Assembly (NCBI GenBank): GCA_019090455.1
Contig: JAHRWA010000076.1
Coordinates: forward strand, 1-56,002
Direction: 5' to 3'
DNA length: 56,002 nucleotides
From: Pseudomonadales bacterium
GTDB taxonomy: Bacteria > Pseudomonadota > Gammaproteobacteria > Pseudomonadales > DC-out160
Part shown: in pieces, positions 7,962 through 17,396 of the stretch
How the letters are laid out: each line of letters opens with the position of its first letter
Numbering within the stretch: position 1 is the first letter of the stretch
Program-made: the position numbers and the translations under genes
The notes under the pieces: model-generated
The model's database searches: none
Seen by the model: the letters and a program-made list of their open reading frames with translations, nothing else
Told to the model about the DNA's origin: nothing

Positions 7962-8702
7962 ATGAAAACGAGAAAACCCAATACAGCAGGATTTACCCTA
8001 CTTGAAATGGTAGGCGTCGTGTTAATCATGGCTTCTGTCGCCGGCAGCATGTTAATGAGTTTTGGCGGTGGTGAGAATTCTATACAACAAAACACGCTTA
8101 ATGGTTTGGCCCATCATGAGATGGCACAAATTAAAAAAGCACTTTTACAATTTCGAAATGATACCGGAAACTTTCCCTCTATTACTAACCCCGTGGATTT
8201 TTCTTTGCTGTTTGACACGACTGACCTTTGGAATATCGATACCAATAGAGGAAGGCGCGGTCCGTACTTAAATAATGACGGAGAAGGCTATACGGATATC
8301 GGCAACAATATCCAAAGCGATGGTTCCGGTGACCCAGCAGTAGGGGCCGCTATCAATGATGTAGAGTCCATTGCCGATCCTTTTTTACAGTTTCCTGTGG
8401 CGGCAGGGAGTTATCTTCGGTGTGGAGAGAATGCTACCAATTCCAATTGTCTGTTGGATTGGCGCATTAGAGCTGCCGATTACGATGAAGACGGTGATGT
8501 GGATGCTGCTGATAATTTCGATCCTGATCTCTACGCCATGCCACGCCAAGGTCGCCCCTATATGTTGTTTGACTTGAATAATCAGTCGGCAGCGCGAGTG
8601 GTGAGTATGGGTCCCAACGGACGCTATGAGAGTACGACGACAACAGATTGTAAACAAAACTCGCCAACTGGTGGTGATGATTTAATTCTCTGCTTACGGT
8701 AG
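7962..8702 (+). CDS. Type II secretion/type IV pilus-like pseudopilin
   Basis: The 246-residue product begins MKTRKPNTAG followed by FTLLEMVGVVLIMASVAGS, a class III prepilin signal with Glu5. After the hydrophobic helix comes a coiled amphipathic stretch (HHEMAQIKKALLQFRNDTG) like the alpha-1C region of GspG-type pseudopilins. The segment DYDEDGDVDAADNFDPD (near residue 170) looks like a calcium-binding acidic loop, which GspG-family proteins often have in their C-terminal half. Two Cys pairs in the C-terminal part could form disulphides in the periplasm. It probably assembles into the pseudopilus with the products at 6794 and 9251. Confidence 0.88.
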   Translation: MKTRKPNTAGFTLLEMVGVVLIMASVAGSMLMSFGGGENSIQQNTLNGLAHHEMAQIKKALLQFRNDTGNFPSITNPVDFSLLFDTTDLWNIDTNRGRRGPYLNNDGEGYTDIGNNIQSDGSGDPAVGAAINDVESIADPFLQFPVAAGSYLRCGENATNSNCLLDWRIRAADYDEDGDVDAADNFDPDLYAMPRQGRPYMLFDLNNQSAARVVSMGPNGRYESTTTTDCKQNSPTGGDDLILCLR

Positions 8703-8710
8703 CAATAGAT

Positions 8711-9217
8711 ATGCTCTTACACTTTTTCAAAATGCATCTAATAGGAATTTTGTGGACTGTACTGATCGGCTTTGTCGTTTTTACGCAAATGTCTTTAGTG
8801 TTTGCCGGTACTGATGCCGATACGGTTGCTGATACTGATGTCACTGGCCATTTTAAAAACCGAGACCTGGACTGGATGATAGAACACGGTAAACCCAGTG
8901 AGCGGGGAACGGTTCAGTTAACCCTGTTTAAACCGATACAGATAAGGGCGGTCTTGAAATCATTACCCGCTGCGAGAAAAACCGTCTACCTCCAATCAGT
9001 GATGAGCGACTTTGGGATCAGTCCTTTACCGAAAGTCGATCAGGGGATAGACGTCACCAGTCATTTAGGCAAACCCCTCAATCTCTATATTGAAGAGAAT
9101 GCAGCGGCGCGAGTTGCCAATCAATTGACATTAAACGAGGAGTTAACTTTTCTTGGTTACCATGTCTATAACTCCGATCATGGGCCAGGAATTTTGATTA
9201 GCGGATTTATCAGATAG
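8711..9217 (+). CDS. Exported protein of unknown function within pilus operon
   Basis: The 168-residue product starts with a hydrophobic segment (about residues 9-31, ending in LVFAG), which is a signal peptide or membrane anchor. The rest is soluble with no recognised domain. It lies eight bases after the second pseudopilin and its stop is close to the start of the third, so it is embedded in the operon and should act in the periplasm with the pilus machine. It has no prepilin motif. A pilotin or minor assembly factor is possible but unsupported by sequence. Confidence 0.75.
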   Translation: MLLHFFKMHLIGILWTVLIGFVVFTQMSLVFAGTDADTVADTDVTGHFKNRDLDWMIEHGKPSERGTVQLTLFKPIQIRAVLKSLPAARKTVYLQSVMSDFGISPLPKVDQGIDVTSHLGKPLNLYIEENAAARVANQLTLNEELTFLGYHVYNSDHGPGILISGFIR

Positions 9218-9250
9218 TTGACGGTAACCAATAATGAGGAGTATAGACCG

Positions 9251-10318
9251 GTGAACGGTAGTGAAAGTTGTAGTTATAGATATAGTTATAGATATAGATA
9301 TAAACGAAAGTCTGTTTTATGCATATCACATCGGGAAGAAGAAGGATTCACGCTATTAGAAATGGTTTTGGTTGTCTTCATTATGTCTGCTGTGGCGTTA
9401 AGTTCAGTCGCTTTTATCGAGAACGAAGATAGCCAGTTTCGCTACAATGATACGCAAGCACGTTTACAAACCATACATCAATCGGTGATGGTCACCCGAA
9501 CTTTTCAAAATACGCCGTTGTTATCCGGTTTTACCGTCGATAACGGGGTGTTGCCCGAGAATATGAAAGCACTGATTACCAAGCCCGATAGTTTTGTTGT
9601 CTACGGTAGCCAATCTCCTATTTTTGATGCGACGCCTGTAGATGGCGTGAATGATGGGGTGAATGAGACAGCACTGACTGATGACAACGAAAGCCTGCTG
9701 AAAGGTTATCGTGTCGGTGGGTACCTATCTGTACCACCCAGTACAACCCCTACAATATACAGAGATACTTGGGGCCGGGTGGATACGGATACCGATGGCG
9801 CCGGGGCAGATGTTGATGATGACGAAGATAATTTTGGTTGGCAGGTGATAAGCGACGGTTCTGTTTATACCACTGCAAGTTTGGGATTGGATGGCGTCGT
9901 GGGGGGGAGTAGTTATGACACGGATATGAGTCAGACGACTCAGGCGGATGATTGGAGTGTTCAGTTACCCGCGGGTTGGAGTGTGAGTATTACTAATAAT
10001 GGTGCAGATATTACTGTTGATGCTAGCTCATCCCGTGTATTTAAAGTTTCCCTACTTGTCTTTTTAAATAATCAATGGCGGCAAATTATGCTAGATCCCG
10101 CTGCCCCGATTAGTATTCTAGCAGGAGGCGCAACTGTCGAGTTTAACTTGTCAACGCAGACTCAAGTTCCTGCTGGAAAACATATTTTGGTACTAGTGGA
10201 CGAGGGGGGGCTCGGCAGTAGTATTCCTCACGGAAATGCCACATCGGATCGTAAGACCAAAATAATCAATTTGTTTCCCAGAACTTTGATTGATGATATT
10301 AGCTGGGTGATCGAGTAA
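9251..10318 (+). CDS. Third large pseudopilin
   Basis: The product has an unusually long leader ending HREEEG, then FTLLEMVLVVFIMSAVALSS, a class III prepilin site with Glu5. I prefer GTG 9251, which has GAGGAG nine bases upstream. The frame is open to a TTG at 9218, so the start is uncertain. The leader contains SYRYSYRYRYKRK encoded by short TATAGATATAG repeats. The mature domain of about 320 residues is Asp-rich in the middle (DTDTDGAGADVDDDEDN) and beta-rich at the end. It is as large as GspK-type tip pseudopilins, but I see no specific GspK motif. Confidence 0.85.
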   Translation: MNGSESCSYRYSYRYRYKRKSVLCISHREEEGFTLLEMVLVVFIMSAVALSSVAFIENEDSQFRYNDTQARLQTIHQSVMVTRTFQNTPLLSGFTVDNGVLPENMKALITKPDSFVVYGSQSPIFDATPVDGVNDGVNETALTDDNESLLKGYRVGGYLSVPPSTTPTIYRDTWGRVDTDTDGAGADVDDDEDNFGWQVISDGSVYTTASLGLDGVVGGSSYDTDMSQTTQADDWSVQLPAGWSVSITNNGADITVDASSSRVFKVSLLVFLNNQWRQIMLDPAAPISILAGGATVEFNLSTQTQVPAGKHILVLVDEGGLGSSIPHGNATSDRKTKIINLFPRTLIDDISWVIE

Positions 10319-10323
10319 AACCC

Positions 10324-12078
10324 ATGACAAATGACGCAAAAAAATTAGGTTTTCGTAAAGATATAGGTTCTCGTAAACAAATCGAGGCTCATATAGAAAA
10401 GCCCCTAAAGTCCCTGTCCCAATTAAAGGCCAAGCTAGGGTTCGGACAACCCCGAATTCTACTAGCCGAGTCAAATGGGTTTCATCTCACGCTAACGATT
10501 ATGGAGAAACAAGGCGACAGCATTCAACTTATCGCCACGACACAATCTCGTGTTATAGAAAGTCGTTTAGCGATTGCGGAATGCTTGGCGCATTTTACGC
10601 AGCAAGAAATCAAGGTGCCGAGTCAAGCCATTTTGGTTAGTGCTAACGTCATTCCTGCATTACTGGAGTTACCCTTAGACAAGAATGTTGTCATTGCCGA
10701 TGCACAGATGTTGGAAATGGTGCGATGGGAAATGGAACCGGTGTTCTCCCAGCAAATCGGACTTTGGACTATTGGTTGGATACTGCTAGGGAGAGAGTAC
10801 GTCACGGAGCAACAACGTGATGAGGTGTTGCTGGAAGTTAAGGAGCAGTCGGCTGCGGCTGCTAGTCGAGGTGGTCGGGCTCCTTCTCGTTTTGGCGAGA
10901 CGGCAATTGAGAAAGGCTTCGTGACTCGTCAGCAACTCGAAGAATGTCTTGCCCTGCAAGAGCAGCTACAGGTATTAGATGATCAAGTGGTTTGTGGCTG
11001 GACGAAAACCTCATTGGATGCCACAAACGAGGGAGGTTCAAGCTGGCTATGTTCAGCTATGAGCACCGGTATTCGGCAGAGTTGGATTGAAGCCTTTACT
11101 ACCCATGATATTCGCTTGGAATCCATCTACCCGCAGATCTCAAGTGCGATGGCGAGTTTACCGACGAGTGATAATCCTCAAGTGTTGATTGAGATTTATC
11201 AAGGTCATGCCTGTTGCATTCAGGTGCAACAAGGAGACGTGGTTAAATTTAATTATATTCAACAAGCAGAGCATCCACTAGCGTTGCAAGATTGCCTGGA
11301 TCTCAGTTATGGGATTCTGAACCCTGATTGTGAATCCATTTTTTATTGTGGCCAGCATCCGCGACTAAATCAGTTTGTTGCTGAACTTTCTAACGCATTA
11401 GAGCGACCTTTTCTCCCTCTGGATGAGAAAGAGATTACGCCTGCCGCTGCGGGAGCCGCACGGCATTATTGGAAATTGATTGCTTCCGGGCTAGCAGTTT
11501 CTATGCATGGCAGGGAGCCTTTGCCGCCAATCTATCGAAATACAAAGATTCAAATTTCAGCAGCGGTCATTGCCATCGTGTTTTGTTTTATCGCAATTGA
11601 AGTTCATTTTACCAATGCGCTTTCTGTGTTACAAGACGAGTCCGATACCTTAGTCAACAAATTGGCAATTTTGGAAAATTCGGTGGATAAGAAAAAATCG
11701 AAACAGAAATCCGCGATCTCTGCACGAGCTGACTTAACCTCCATATTAAAATCTAAGAGTGACGTTGATCAACAAATTGCACAATTAAATAATGCCTTAG
11801 TGTTACGAGAAGGGTTTATGGCCGACTTTCTGGATGGTGTTTCCAGTACCGTGAATGATGAAACTGTCATCGATAGTATTGATGAAGTGGATTGGAAAAA
11901 ATTTGAGATTAAAGGGTGGGCTGTCAATCAAGAATCGGTTCAGTTGTTTACCCGTGATTTTAATACGATTTTAACAGATTGGAATATTAAAATGGATGAC
12001 TACCAGACCCAAGCCGCTAATGGACGGTTAGATATCAAAGGTTATCGATTTACCCTTTTGCTCTCGGAAGAAACCTAA
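10324..12078 (+). CDS. PilM-PilN type fusion with inserted MshEN-like segment
   Basis: The 584-residue product combines parts that are usually separate. Residues about 40-145 and 225-400 resemble the actin-like cytoplasmic PilM/GspL fold. Between them, residues about 155-215 read GREYVTEQQRDEVLLEV and later FGETAIEKGFVTRQQLEECL, which resemble the repeated helical motif of the MshEN (GspE N-terminal) domain. A single membrane helix (about 408-428) is followed by a coiled coil (435-495) and a small periplasmic domain like PilN. The protein would anchor the assembly ATPase to the inner membrane platform and contact PilO. It sits six bases after the pseudopilin and two bases before the pilO-like gene. 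No good ribosome binding site is visible. Assignment rests on topology and context. Confidence 0.78.
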   Translation: MTNDAKKLGFRKDIGSRKQIEAHIEKPLKSLSQLKAKLGFGQPRILLAESNGFHLTLTIMEKQGDSIQLIATTQSRVIESRLAIAECLAHFTQQEIKVPSQAILVSANVIPALLELPLDKNVVIADAQMLEMVRWEMEPVFSQQIGLWTIGWILLGREYVTEQQRDEVLLEVKEQSAAAASRGGRAPSRFGETAIEKGFVTRQQLEECLALQEQLQVLDDQVVCGWTKTSLDATNEGGSSWLCSAMSTGIRQSWIEAFTTHDIRLESIYPQISSAMASLPTSDNPQVLIEIYQGHACCIQVQQGDVVKFNYIQQAEHPLALQDCLDLSYGILNPDCESIFYCGQHPRLNQFVAELSNALERPFLPLDEKEITPAAAGAARHYWKLIASGLAVSMHGREPLPPIYRNTKIQISAAVIAIVFCFIAIEVHFTNALSVLQDESDTLVNKLAILENSVDKKKSKQKSAISARADLTSILKSKSDVDQQIAQLNNALVLREGFMADFLDGVSSTVNDETVIDSIDEVDWKKFEIKGWAVNQESVQLFTRDFNTILTDWNIKMDDYQTQAANGRLDIKGYRFTLLLSEET

Positions 12079-12079
12079 T

Positions 12080-12700
12080 ATGAGAGAATTAAAACAAAGT
12101 GAAAAAGTATTGATAGGGGTCTTGGTGGTCACTTTAGTGATGACGGGTTATCTCTTTTTTCGCCTCAAACCCTTGCGATTCGAAATCGAAATTGCGCAAG
12201 AGCGATTGGGCGGTTTGGAAAAAAAATTAAGTCAAACTAAGTTACCCCGTAGCTCACCTGAAGATGTAGAGCGAATCAAAGATAAAGTGCTGCAATCCCG
12301 GCTCGATCTAGATCAAGAGCGGAATCGATTGGCAGAAATTAAGGCGCAATTCTTGGATGCCGGTGATGCCAATGCGATTGAAGAAATGCTGTTAGACATC
12401 GCATCCATTGCCAGACGTAATCGAATTAATACGCTAGACAGTAATAACTTTACTGGAAATTTTGCAAAGATTGACGCCTACGACCGTACAAAGCCGATGG
12501 GTACCCAAGATCTTAGTCGCCCGATGAGGGCGTTTACCCTGGAGGGCTCCTTTGCCAATATTCGCGCTTTTATTGCTGATTTGAATTCACTTAAACACAA
12601 GGCCATCATCATGAACTTCAAACTCAATCTTAAACAAAACGATGATGAAATTGTTTCCCAATTATTCCCATTACATGCTGAACTGGTATTGTCATTTTGA
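12080..12700 (+). CDS. PilO-like inner-membrane platform protein
   Basis: The 206-residue product has a short cytoplasmic N-terminus, one membrane helix (about residues 9-27) and a coiled coil (about 35-95) with many charged heptads. It ends in a small alpha/beta domain, as in PilO/GspM proteins. Its position directly after the PilM-PilN fusion is the expected one. PilN and PilO heterodimerise in the periplasm and link the ATPase and platform to PilP and the secretin. Confidence 0.82.
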   Translation: MRELKQSEKVLIGVLVVTLVMTGYLFFRLKPLRFEIEIAQERLGGLEKKLSQTKLPRSSPEDVERIKDKVLQSRLDLDQERNRLAEIKAQFLDAGDANAIEEMLLDIASIARRNRINTLDSNNFTGNFAKIDAYDRTKPMGTQDLSRPMRAFTLEGSFANIRAFIADLNSLKHKAIIMNFKLNLKQNDDEIVSQLFPLHAELVLSF

Positions 12701-12702
12701 AA

Positions 12703-13848
12703 ATGATTAAAGACGCGATCACGCTATTCGAAGACTACCTGGCTGCCTGTGTCGAAATGGGGGCATCTGATTTACATCTTTCAGCTCACTGCCCAGCGAC
12801 ATTTAGGGTGAACGGTGAGTTGGTGTCAGAAGGGGGCGAGGACGGGGAGGGAATAAGTGGAAAAGAGATGGACACTACCGTGCTGCAAGCGGATCAAACA
12901 AAGGAGATCATACAAACCATCACTAGCGATAAGCAGTGGGATGTGTTCGTGCAACAACGCAGTTTGGATATGAGTTATTCCTTGTACACTGGTGATCGCT
13001 TTCGGGTGAATTGCTATTTTCAAAGAGGTAGCGCAGCTTTGGCCGTACGTTGGCTTGATGGGACTTTCCAGTCCATGGAATCATTGCGACTACCTCAACA
13101 ATTGACAACCATCAGTCAACTCAAGGACGGTCTTGTATTAGTGACAGGTGCAACGGGCAGCGGCAAGTCCACTACGCTGGCGAGCATTCTCAATCGCATT
13201 AATGAAACGCGCAGTTGTCATATTCTCACCATTGAAGATCCTATCGAGTTTGTTTATATCAATAATAAATCCATGGTGCATCAACGGGAATTGCATACCG
13301 ATGTGAATAGTTTTGCCGATGCCGTTCGAGCTGCGATGAGAGAAGATCCCGATGTCATCTTAGTCGGTGAGATGCGTGACAAAGAAACCATGAAGGCGGC
13401 AATCACCGCTGCGGAGACCGGGCATCTGGTTTTTTCAACCTTACATACTGGCGACGCAGTCGGGGTGATTGATCGGTTGGTAGGTTCCTTTCCCGGAGAA
13501 GAGCAGGACGGTATTCGCCAACAGCTATCAATGGTACTGAGAAGTGTCGTCACACAGCAATTAGTACCGGATGCCCACAATAGAGGACGACTACCGGTCA
13601 ATGAAGTCCTCATGGTCACACCGGCTATAGCCAATTTGATTCGTAATCACAGGCCAGAACAAATTAAATCGATGATGGAGTCGGGAAGAGCCTCGGGTAT
13701 GCAAACCATGGAGCTAGCCTTAGCGCAGCGGGTTCATGAAAAACTACTCGATGTGGAGGTTGCGCGAAAATTAGCGCGTAATGAACATGCCTTCAATGAA
13801 ATGTTGCGTATGTGGTCACAACAAAAAACAAATCAGATGGCGGTCTAG
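12703..13848 (+). CDS. PilT-like twitching/retraction ATPase
   Basis: This hexameric ATPase of the secretion superfamily has Walker A GATGSGKST near residue 149, the Asp box TIEDPIEFV, Walker B DPDVILVGEMRD and the His box TGHLVFSTLHT. The C-terminal helix AIANLIRNHRPEQIKSMMESG corresponds to the AIRNLIRE retraction motif of PilT, with the last Glu replaced by Asn. I place the start at ATG 12703, two bases after the pilO-like stop. A TTG at 12697 overlaps that stop and is an alternative. An Asp/Glu/Gly-rich insert (GGEDGEGISGKEMD) lies near residue 50. PilT-class enzymes drive pilus retraction, and their presence argues for a retractable pilus rather than a plain type II secretion system. Confidence 0.9.
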   Translation: MIKDAITLFEDYLAACVEMGASDLHLSAHCPATFRVNGELVSEGGEDGEGISGKEMDTTVLQADQTKEIIQTITSDKQWDVFVQQRSLDMSYSLYTGDRFRVNCYFQRGSAALAVRWLDGTFQSMESLRLPQQLTTISQLKDGLVLVTGATGSGKSTTLASILNRINETRSCHILTIEDPIEFVYINNKSMVHQRELHTDVNSFADAVRAAMREDPDVILVGEMRDKETMKAAITAAETGHLVFSTLHTGDAVGVIDRLVGSFPGEEQDGIRQQLSMVLRSVVTQQLVPDAHNRGRLPVNEVLMVTPAIANLIRNHRPEQIKSMMESGRASGMQTMELALAQRVHEKLLDVEVARKLARNEHAFNEMLRMWSQQKTNQMAV

Positions 13849-13852
13849 TGTC

Positions 13853-15478
13853 GTGGCTATACGAAATGCGGTACTCATCAATGCTGCTCTGGAATCAGGT
13901 CTTATTAGTGCTGAGGTAGTGGCCAAACTAAAAGTAGAAGCTAGGCGCAATAGAGCGGACCTATTGGATACGATTAGTTTCCATAGTCGTTTGCCCGTGG
14001 CAGCTTTGTACCAAGGGTATGCGGAACTACATAAAATACCGTTTCTAGGATCAAGGCAGCTAAAACCGAATCAGGAGATACTGCGAAAGTTACCCACCTC
14101 GTTTATGCAGCGGCGCAATATGATACCCCTGTCTGAAACGGAAAATGAAGTGGTGATTGTCGTGGATAACCCGGAAGACACGTCGGGCATCGAACAAGCC
14201 AAGCGCATTTTTAACAAAGAGGTGATGGTGAAAATGGCATCTCCCGATGTTATCAAAACAACCTTGCATCGCCTGTTATCCGCGAGCCGACAATCATCGG
14301 AACTATCCGCTGCGGATAACATCAGTGAGTTTGATTCTGTCGCGTCGCTCAATGAAATTTTGAAACAAGCTTATCTGAGTCGAGGCTCCGACATTCATTT
14401 TGAACCGCAAAAAGAAGACTTTACGATTCGTATTCGAGTGGACGGCAGACTGCAAGACTATTCACAGTGCTTTTCAGTAATGCAGGGCAATAGTTTAATG
14501 AGCCGTATGAAAGTGCTGATGGGTATGGATATAGCGGAACAGCGCGCCGCTCAGGATGGGGGTATGACTCATACATTGGAAGACGGAACTGAGTTTGATA
14601 TCCGCGCGGCCACCGTGCCCACCCGTTGGGGAGAAAGAGCGACTTTGCGTCTGTTAGGCACCGACTCTAAAGAACTCACCTTGGCACAGATTGGGATGAA
14701 TGAGGAAACACTCAATCAGTTTACCCAAGCCATTAATAGCCCCTACGGCATGATTCTAATTACTGGACCTACGGGTAGTGGAAAGTCTACCACGCTCTAT
14801 TCTGCACTGACTGAAATTGCCGACCCCGAACTCAACATTATGACGGTAGAAGATCCGGTAGAGATTACGATGCGGGGAATCGCGCAGGTACAGGTCAACA
14901 GCAAAGTGAGTTTTGCGGGTGCACTACGCTCCTTCTTACGCCATGATCCCGATGTCATTATGGTGGGGGAAATACGCGATAGTGAAACAGCCGATGTCGC
15001 ACTGAAAGCGGCGATGACCGGTCACCTGGTTTTTTCTACTTTGCATACAAATAACGCGGTATCAGCCATTGCACGTTTGGTGGATATAGGGGCCGAGCGA
15101 TTTTTAGTGTCGTCGACGCTGTTAGCGATTATTGCGCAGCGTTTATTACGGCGTCTCTGCTCCCATTGTTGTGAGTCAAAACTCGCCACGGTGGAAGAGC
15201 GTCGATTTTTAAAATTGTCCGATCAGGAAGTTCACGTGCATCATCCGGTGGGTTGTGCAAATTGTCTGGGAACGGGCTACCGAGGACGTATCGGTGTTTT
15301 TGAATCGTTGTGGGTAGACTCGGACGTTGCGAGGTTGATCGCGGAGGGAGTGAGTGAAAGTGAATTGACCTCAAAAGCGAAACATTATTCGACGCTATGG
15401 GAGGATGGCCAAAAAAAGGTTTTAGCCGGTCTTATATCCTTAAGTGAGTTACAACGAATAGTCACCATGTCCTATTAA
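13853..15478 (+). CDS. PilB/GspE-like assembly ATPase
   Basis: The 541-residue product has an MshEN-type N-terminal domain (about 1-140), then the ATPase core with Walker A GPTGSGKST near residue 306, Asp box TVEDPVEI, Walker B DPDVIMVGEIRD and His box TGHLVFSTLHT. A zinc tetracysteine follows (CSHC near 437, CANC about 35 residues later, then LGTGYRGR), typical of PilB/GspE extension ATPases. The frame is open into the PilT gene, but GTG 13853, four bases after the PilT stop, restores the normal N-terminus. It powers polymerisation of the pseudopilins and docks on the platform proteins encoded on both sides. Confidence 0.92.
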   Translation: MAIRNAVLINAALESGLISAEVVAKLKVEARRNRADLLDTISFHSRLPVAALYQGYAELHKIPFLGSRQLKPNQEILRKLPTSFMQRRNMIPLSETENEVVIVVDNPEDTSGIEQAKRIFNKEVMVKMASPDVIKTTLHRLLSASRQSSELSAADNISEFDSVASLNEILKQAYLSRGSDIHFEPQKEDFTIRIRVDGRLQDYSQCFSVMQGNSLMSRMKVLMGMDIAEQRAAQDGGMTHTLEDGTEFDIRAATVPTRWGERATLRLLGTDSKELTLAQIGMNEETLNQFTQAINSPYGMILITGPTGSGKSTTLYSALTEIADPELNIMTVEDPVEITMRGIAQVQVNSKVSFAGALRSFLRHDPDVIMVGEIRDSETADVALKAAMTGHLVFSTLHTNNAVSAIARLVDIGAERFLVSSTLLAIIAQRLLRRLCSHCCESKLATVEERRFLKLSDQEVHVHHPVGCANCLGTGYRGRIGVFESLWVDSDVARLIAEGVSESELTSKAKHYSTLWEDGQKKVLAGLISLSELQRIVTMSY

Positions 15479-15497
15479 GACCCGGAGTATTATCGTA

Positions 15498-16733
15498 ATG
15501 GCGGTTTTTCAGTATGTTGCTCTCAACAGTCAAGGGCAGGAACAACAAGGCAGTATTGATGCGGCAGACACAAAAAATGCAGTGAACTCATTACGCGCAC
15601 AAGCGTTGTTTGTGGTGAGTATTGAGGACCAAGCAACGGCTGATCAATCTCCACTGAGTCAAGGGTCTTCTGGTGAAGAAGATTTCGGAGAAACCTTACG
15701 GGGGTTGCTACCGATTTCAGGGGCACAAAAAATATTCTTCATTCGCCAATTAGCACTGATGTTGAAGTCTGGTCTAACACTGATTGAAAGCTTGGACATT
15801 GCTTACGGTCTAACGAAAGGAAAAATAAAAAATATTATTAAATTGATGTCTGATGAGATCAAAGGCGGCGCCAATTTTTCGAATGCCATTGATAATCATG
15901 GTGGTGACGTCTTTAGTCCCATGGCAATGCACATGATACGTAGCGCAGAAGCCAGTGGCGAGCTAGATGTGGTGTTGGAACGAATTTCGGAGCACATGGA
16001 ACGCCGAGCAGAGCTGATACGTAATTTAGTCTCCAGTATGACTTATCCTTTGATTGTGTTAATCGCTGCTATCGGCATGAGTATTTTTCTTATTGTCGGG
16101 GTGATACCGGAGTTTTCAAAGTTCTTTGCCCGCACCAATAAACCCCTACCAGAAATGACACAACAATTAATGAATTTGTCCGCTTTTGTGGAGAGCAATT
16201 GGTACCTCATCATGGCTCTGCTTGCGGTTTGTATTGGTGGTTCTATCGCATTATATCGCACCCAAGCAGGCCGGAATCGAATCGATGCGTTTGTTCTCTT
16301 GATTCCCATATTTGGAAAGCTCATTACCTCCGCTGCGATGGCGCAGGTGGGTTGGGCGCTAGCCATGTTGTTACGTAGCGGTGTGAGTCTACTTGAAGCG
16401 TTATTGATTGCATCTGATCTCATTGAGAATCGCTCCATTTCGGGGGCGTTGCGCGATGCCTCGGAGCAAGTACTCGCAGGGCGTGATTTGTCGAGTAGTT
16501 TGCAATCCAAAAACTTACCTGAATTGTTAACGCAACTCGCGGGAGTAGGGGAGCGATCGGGTTCATTGGATCATTTGATGCAAGAAGTCGGTAGCTTCTA
16601 TGAAGGTGAATTGAATGCCCTATCAAAGACATTAAGTACGTTTATCGAACCGGTACTTATATTGGTTATTGGTGGAATGGTAGGTGTGGTGTATTACGCC
16701 TTTTTTGAAGCCATCTTCTCGGTGGCAGGATAG
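15498..16733 (+). CDS. PilC/GspF-like inner-membrane platform protein
   Basis: The 411-residue product begins FQYVALNSQGQEQQG, as expected for GspF/PilC. It has two homologous cytoplasmic domains, each with an FIRQLALMLKSG or MAQVGWALAMLLRSGVSL type motif, and three membrane helices (about 185-205, 235-250 and 385-405). A GGAG precedes the ATG. It is the rotor-like platform on which PilB and PilT act. Confidence 0.93.
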   Translation: MAVFQYVALNSQGQEQQGSIDAADTKNAVNSLRAQALFVVSIEDQATADQSPLSQGSSGEEDFGETLRGLLPISGAQKIFFIRQLALMLKSGLTLIESLDIAYGLTKGKIKNIIKLMSDEIKGGANFSNAIDNHGGDVFSPMAMHMIRSAEASGELDVVLERISEHMERRAELIRNLVSSMTYPLIVLIAAIGMSIFLIVGVIPEFSKFFARTNKPLPEMTQQLMNLSAFVESNWYLIMALLAVCIGGSIALYRTQAGRNRIDAFVLLIPIFGKLITSAAMAQVGWALAMLLRSGVSLLEALLIASDLIENRSISGALRDASEQVLAGRDLSSSLQSKNLPELLTQLAGVGERSGSLDHLMQEVGSFYEGELNALSKTLSTFIEPVLILVIGGMVGVVYYAFFEAIFSVAG

Positions 16734-16737
16734 TGAT

Positions 16738-17346
16738 ATGAAAAGTGATACGTTATTCATTTCCCAGTTAGTCCTATTCATGGTGCTAAGTCTAGCCGGC
16801 AATGTTTCCGAATCTAACGCCGTTGAATCTAGGACTTCAGAAACTGAGGTCAGCGAAGAGGTGGGAAACACCGCCGCGATCTCCACTATCTTAAGCGACT
16901 TGCCTGGGATACTGGATCAGATACGTGAGCGCAATGAATATTTAGTCAAGGAGTTGGCCAAGGATGGCGGGGCACATGACTCTCGGGAAATGACAGAAAA
17001 AGTGCAGTCGAGATTAAGCCGCCAACGTGATCCCTTTTCAGTGACACCTAAAATTTCTGAATACGCCACAGTGGGGAGCAGGGCGAGTGCGCGATTCACG
17101 CCTCTAGGTGAGGGAGGGTTTACTACTCCCACATTAATCCTACGGGGCATTATCAATAGGCCAGGCGAAGATGAGCCGTTAGCCTTGCTCGATGTACAAG
17201 GCTCAGGGGTTTTCATGGTGCGCGCGGGTGACACCATTAGCTTGCACAACTCCGGCGCGAGTACCGTGCTAAAAATAAATGAAATTGGGCGCTTAAGTTT
17301 AATGGTAGAAGTGGGCACTCTGGGTGAAACGATCGTCGTTCGGTAG
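16738..17346 (+). CDS. PilP/GspC-like secretin-linking protein
   Basis: The 202-residue product has an N-terminal hydrophobic segment (signal peptide or anchor, about residues 6-22), a Ser/Glu-rich linker with coiled-coil character, and then the RDPFS motif common in PilP proteins. The C-terminal 70 residues (LILRGIINRPGEDEPLALL to TIVVR) form the small beta-rich HR/PilP domain that binds the N0 domain of the secretin. I chose ATG 16738, five bases after the platform gene stop and preceded by AGGA. It links the PilN/PilO layer to the secretin gene that follows. Confidence 0.85.
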   Translation: MKSDTLFISQLVLFMVLSLAGNVSESNAVESRTSETEVSEEVGNTAAISTILSDLPGILDQIRERNEYLVKELAKDGGAHDSREMTEKVQSRLSRQRDPFSVTPKISEYATVGSRASARFTPLGEGGFTTPTLILRGIINRPGEDEPLALLDVQGSGVFMVRAGDTISLHNSGASTVLKINEIGRLSLMVEVGTLGETIVVR

Positions 17347-17396
17347 GATGCAGTAGAGTTTACTAGCCCCTCATGAGAATAGGATAGAAATTAGCA

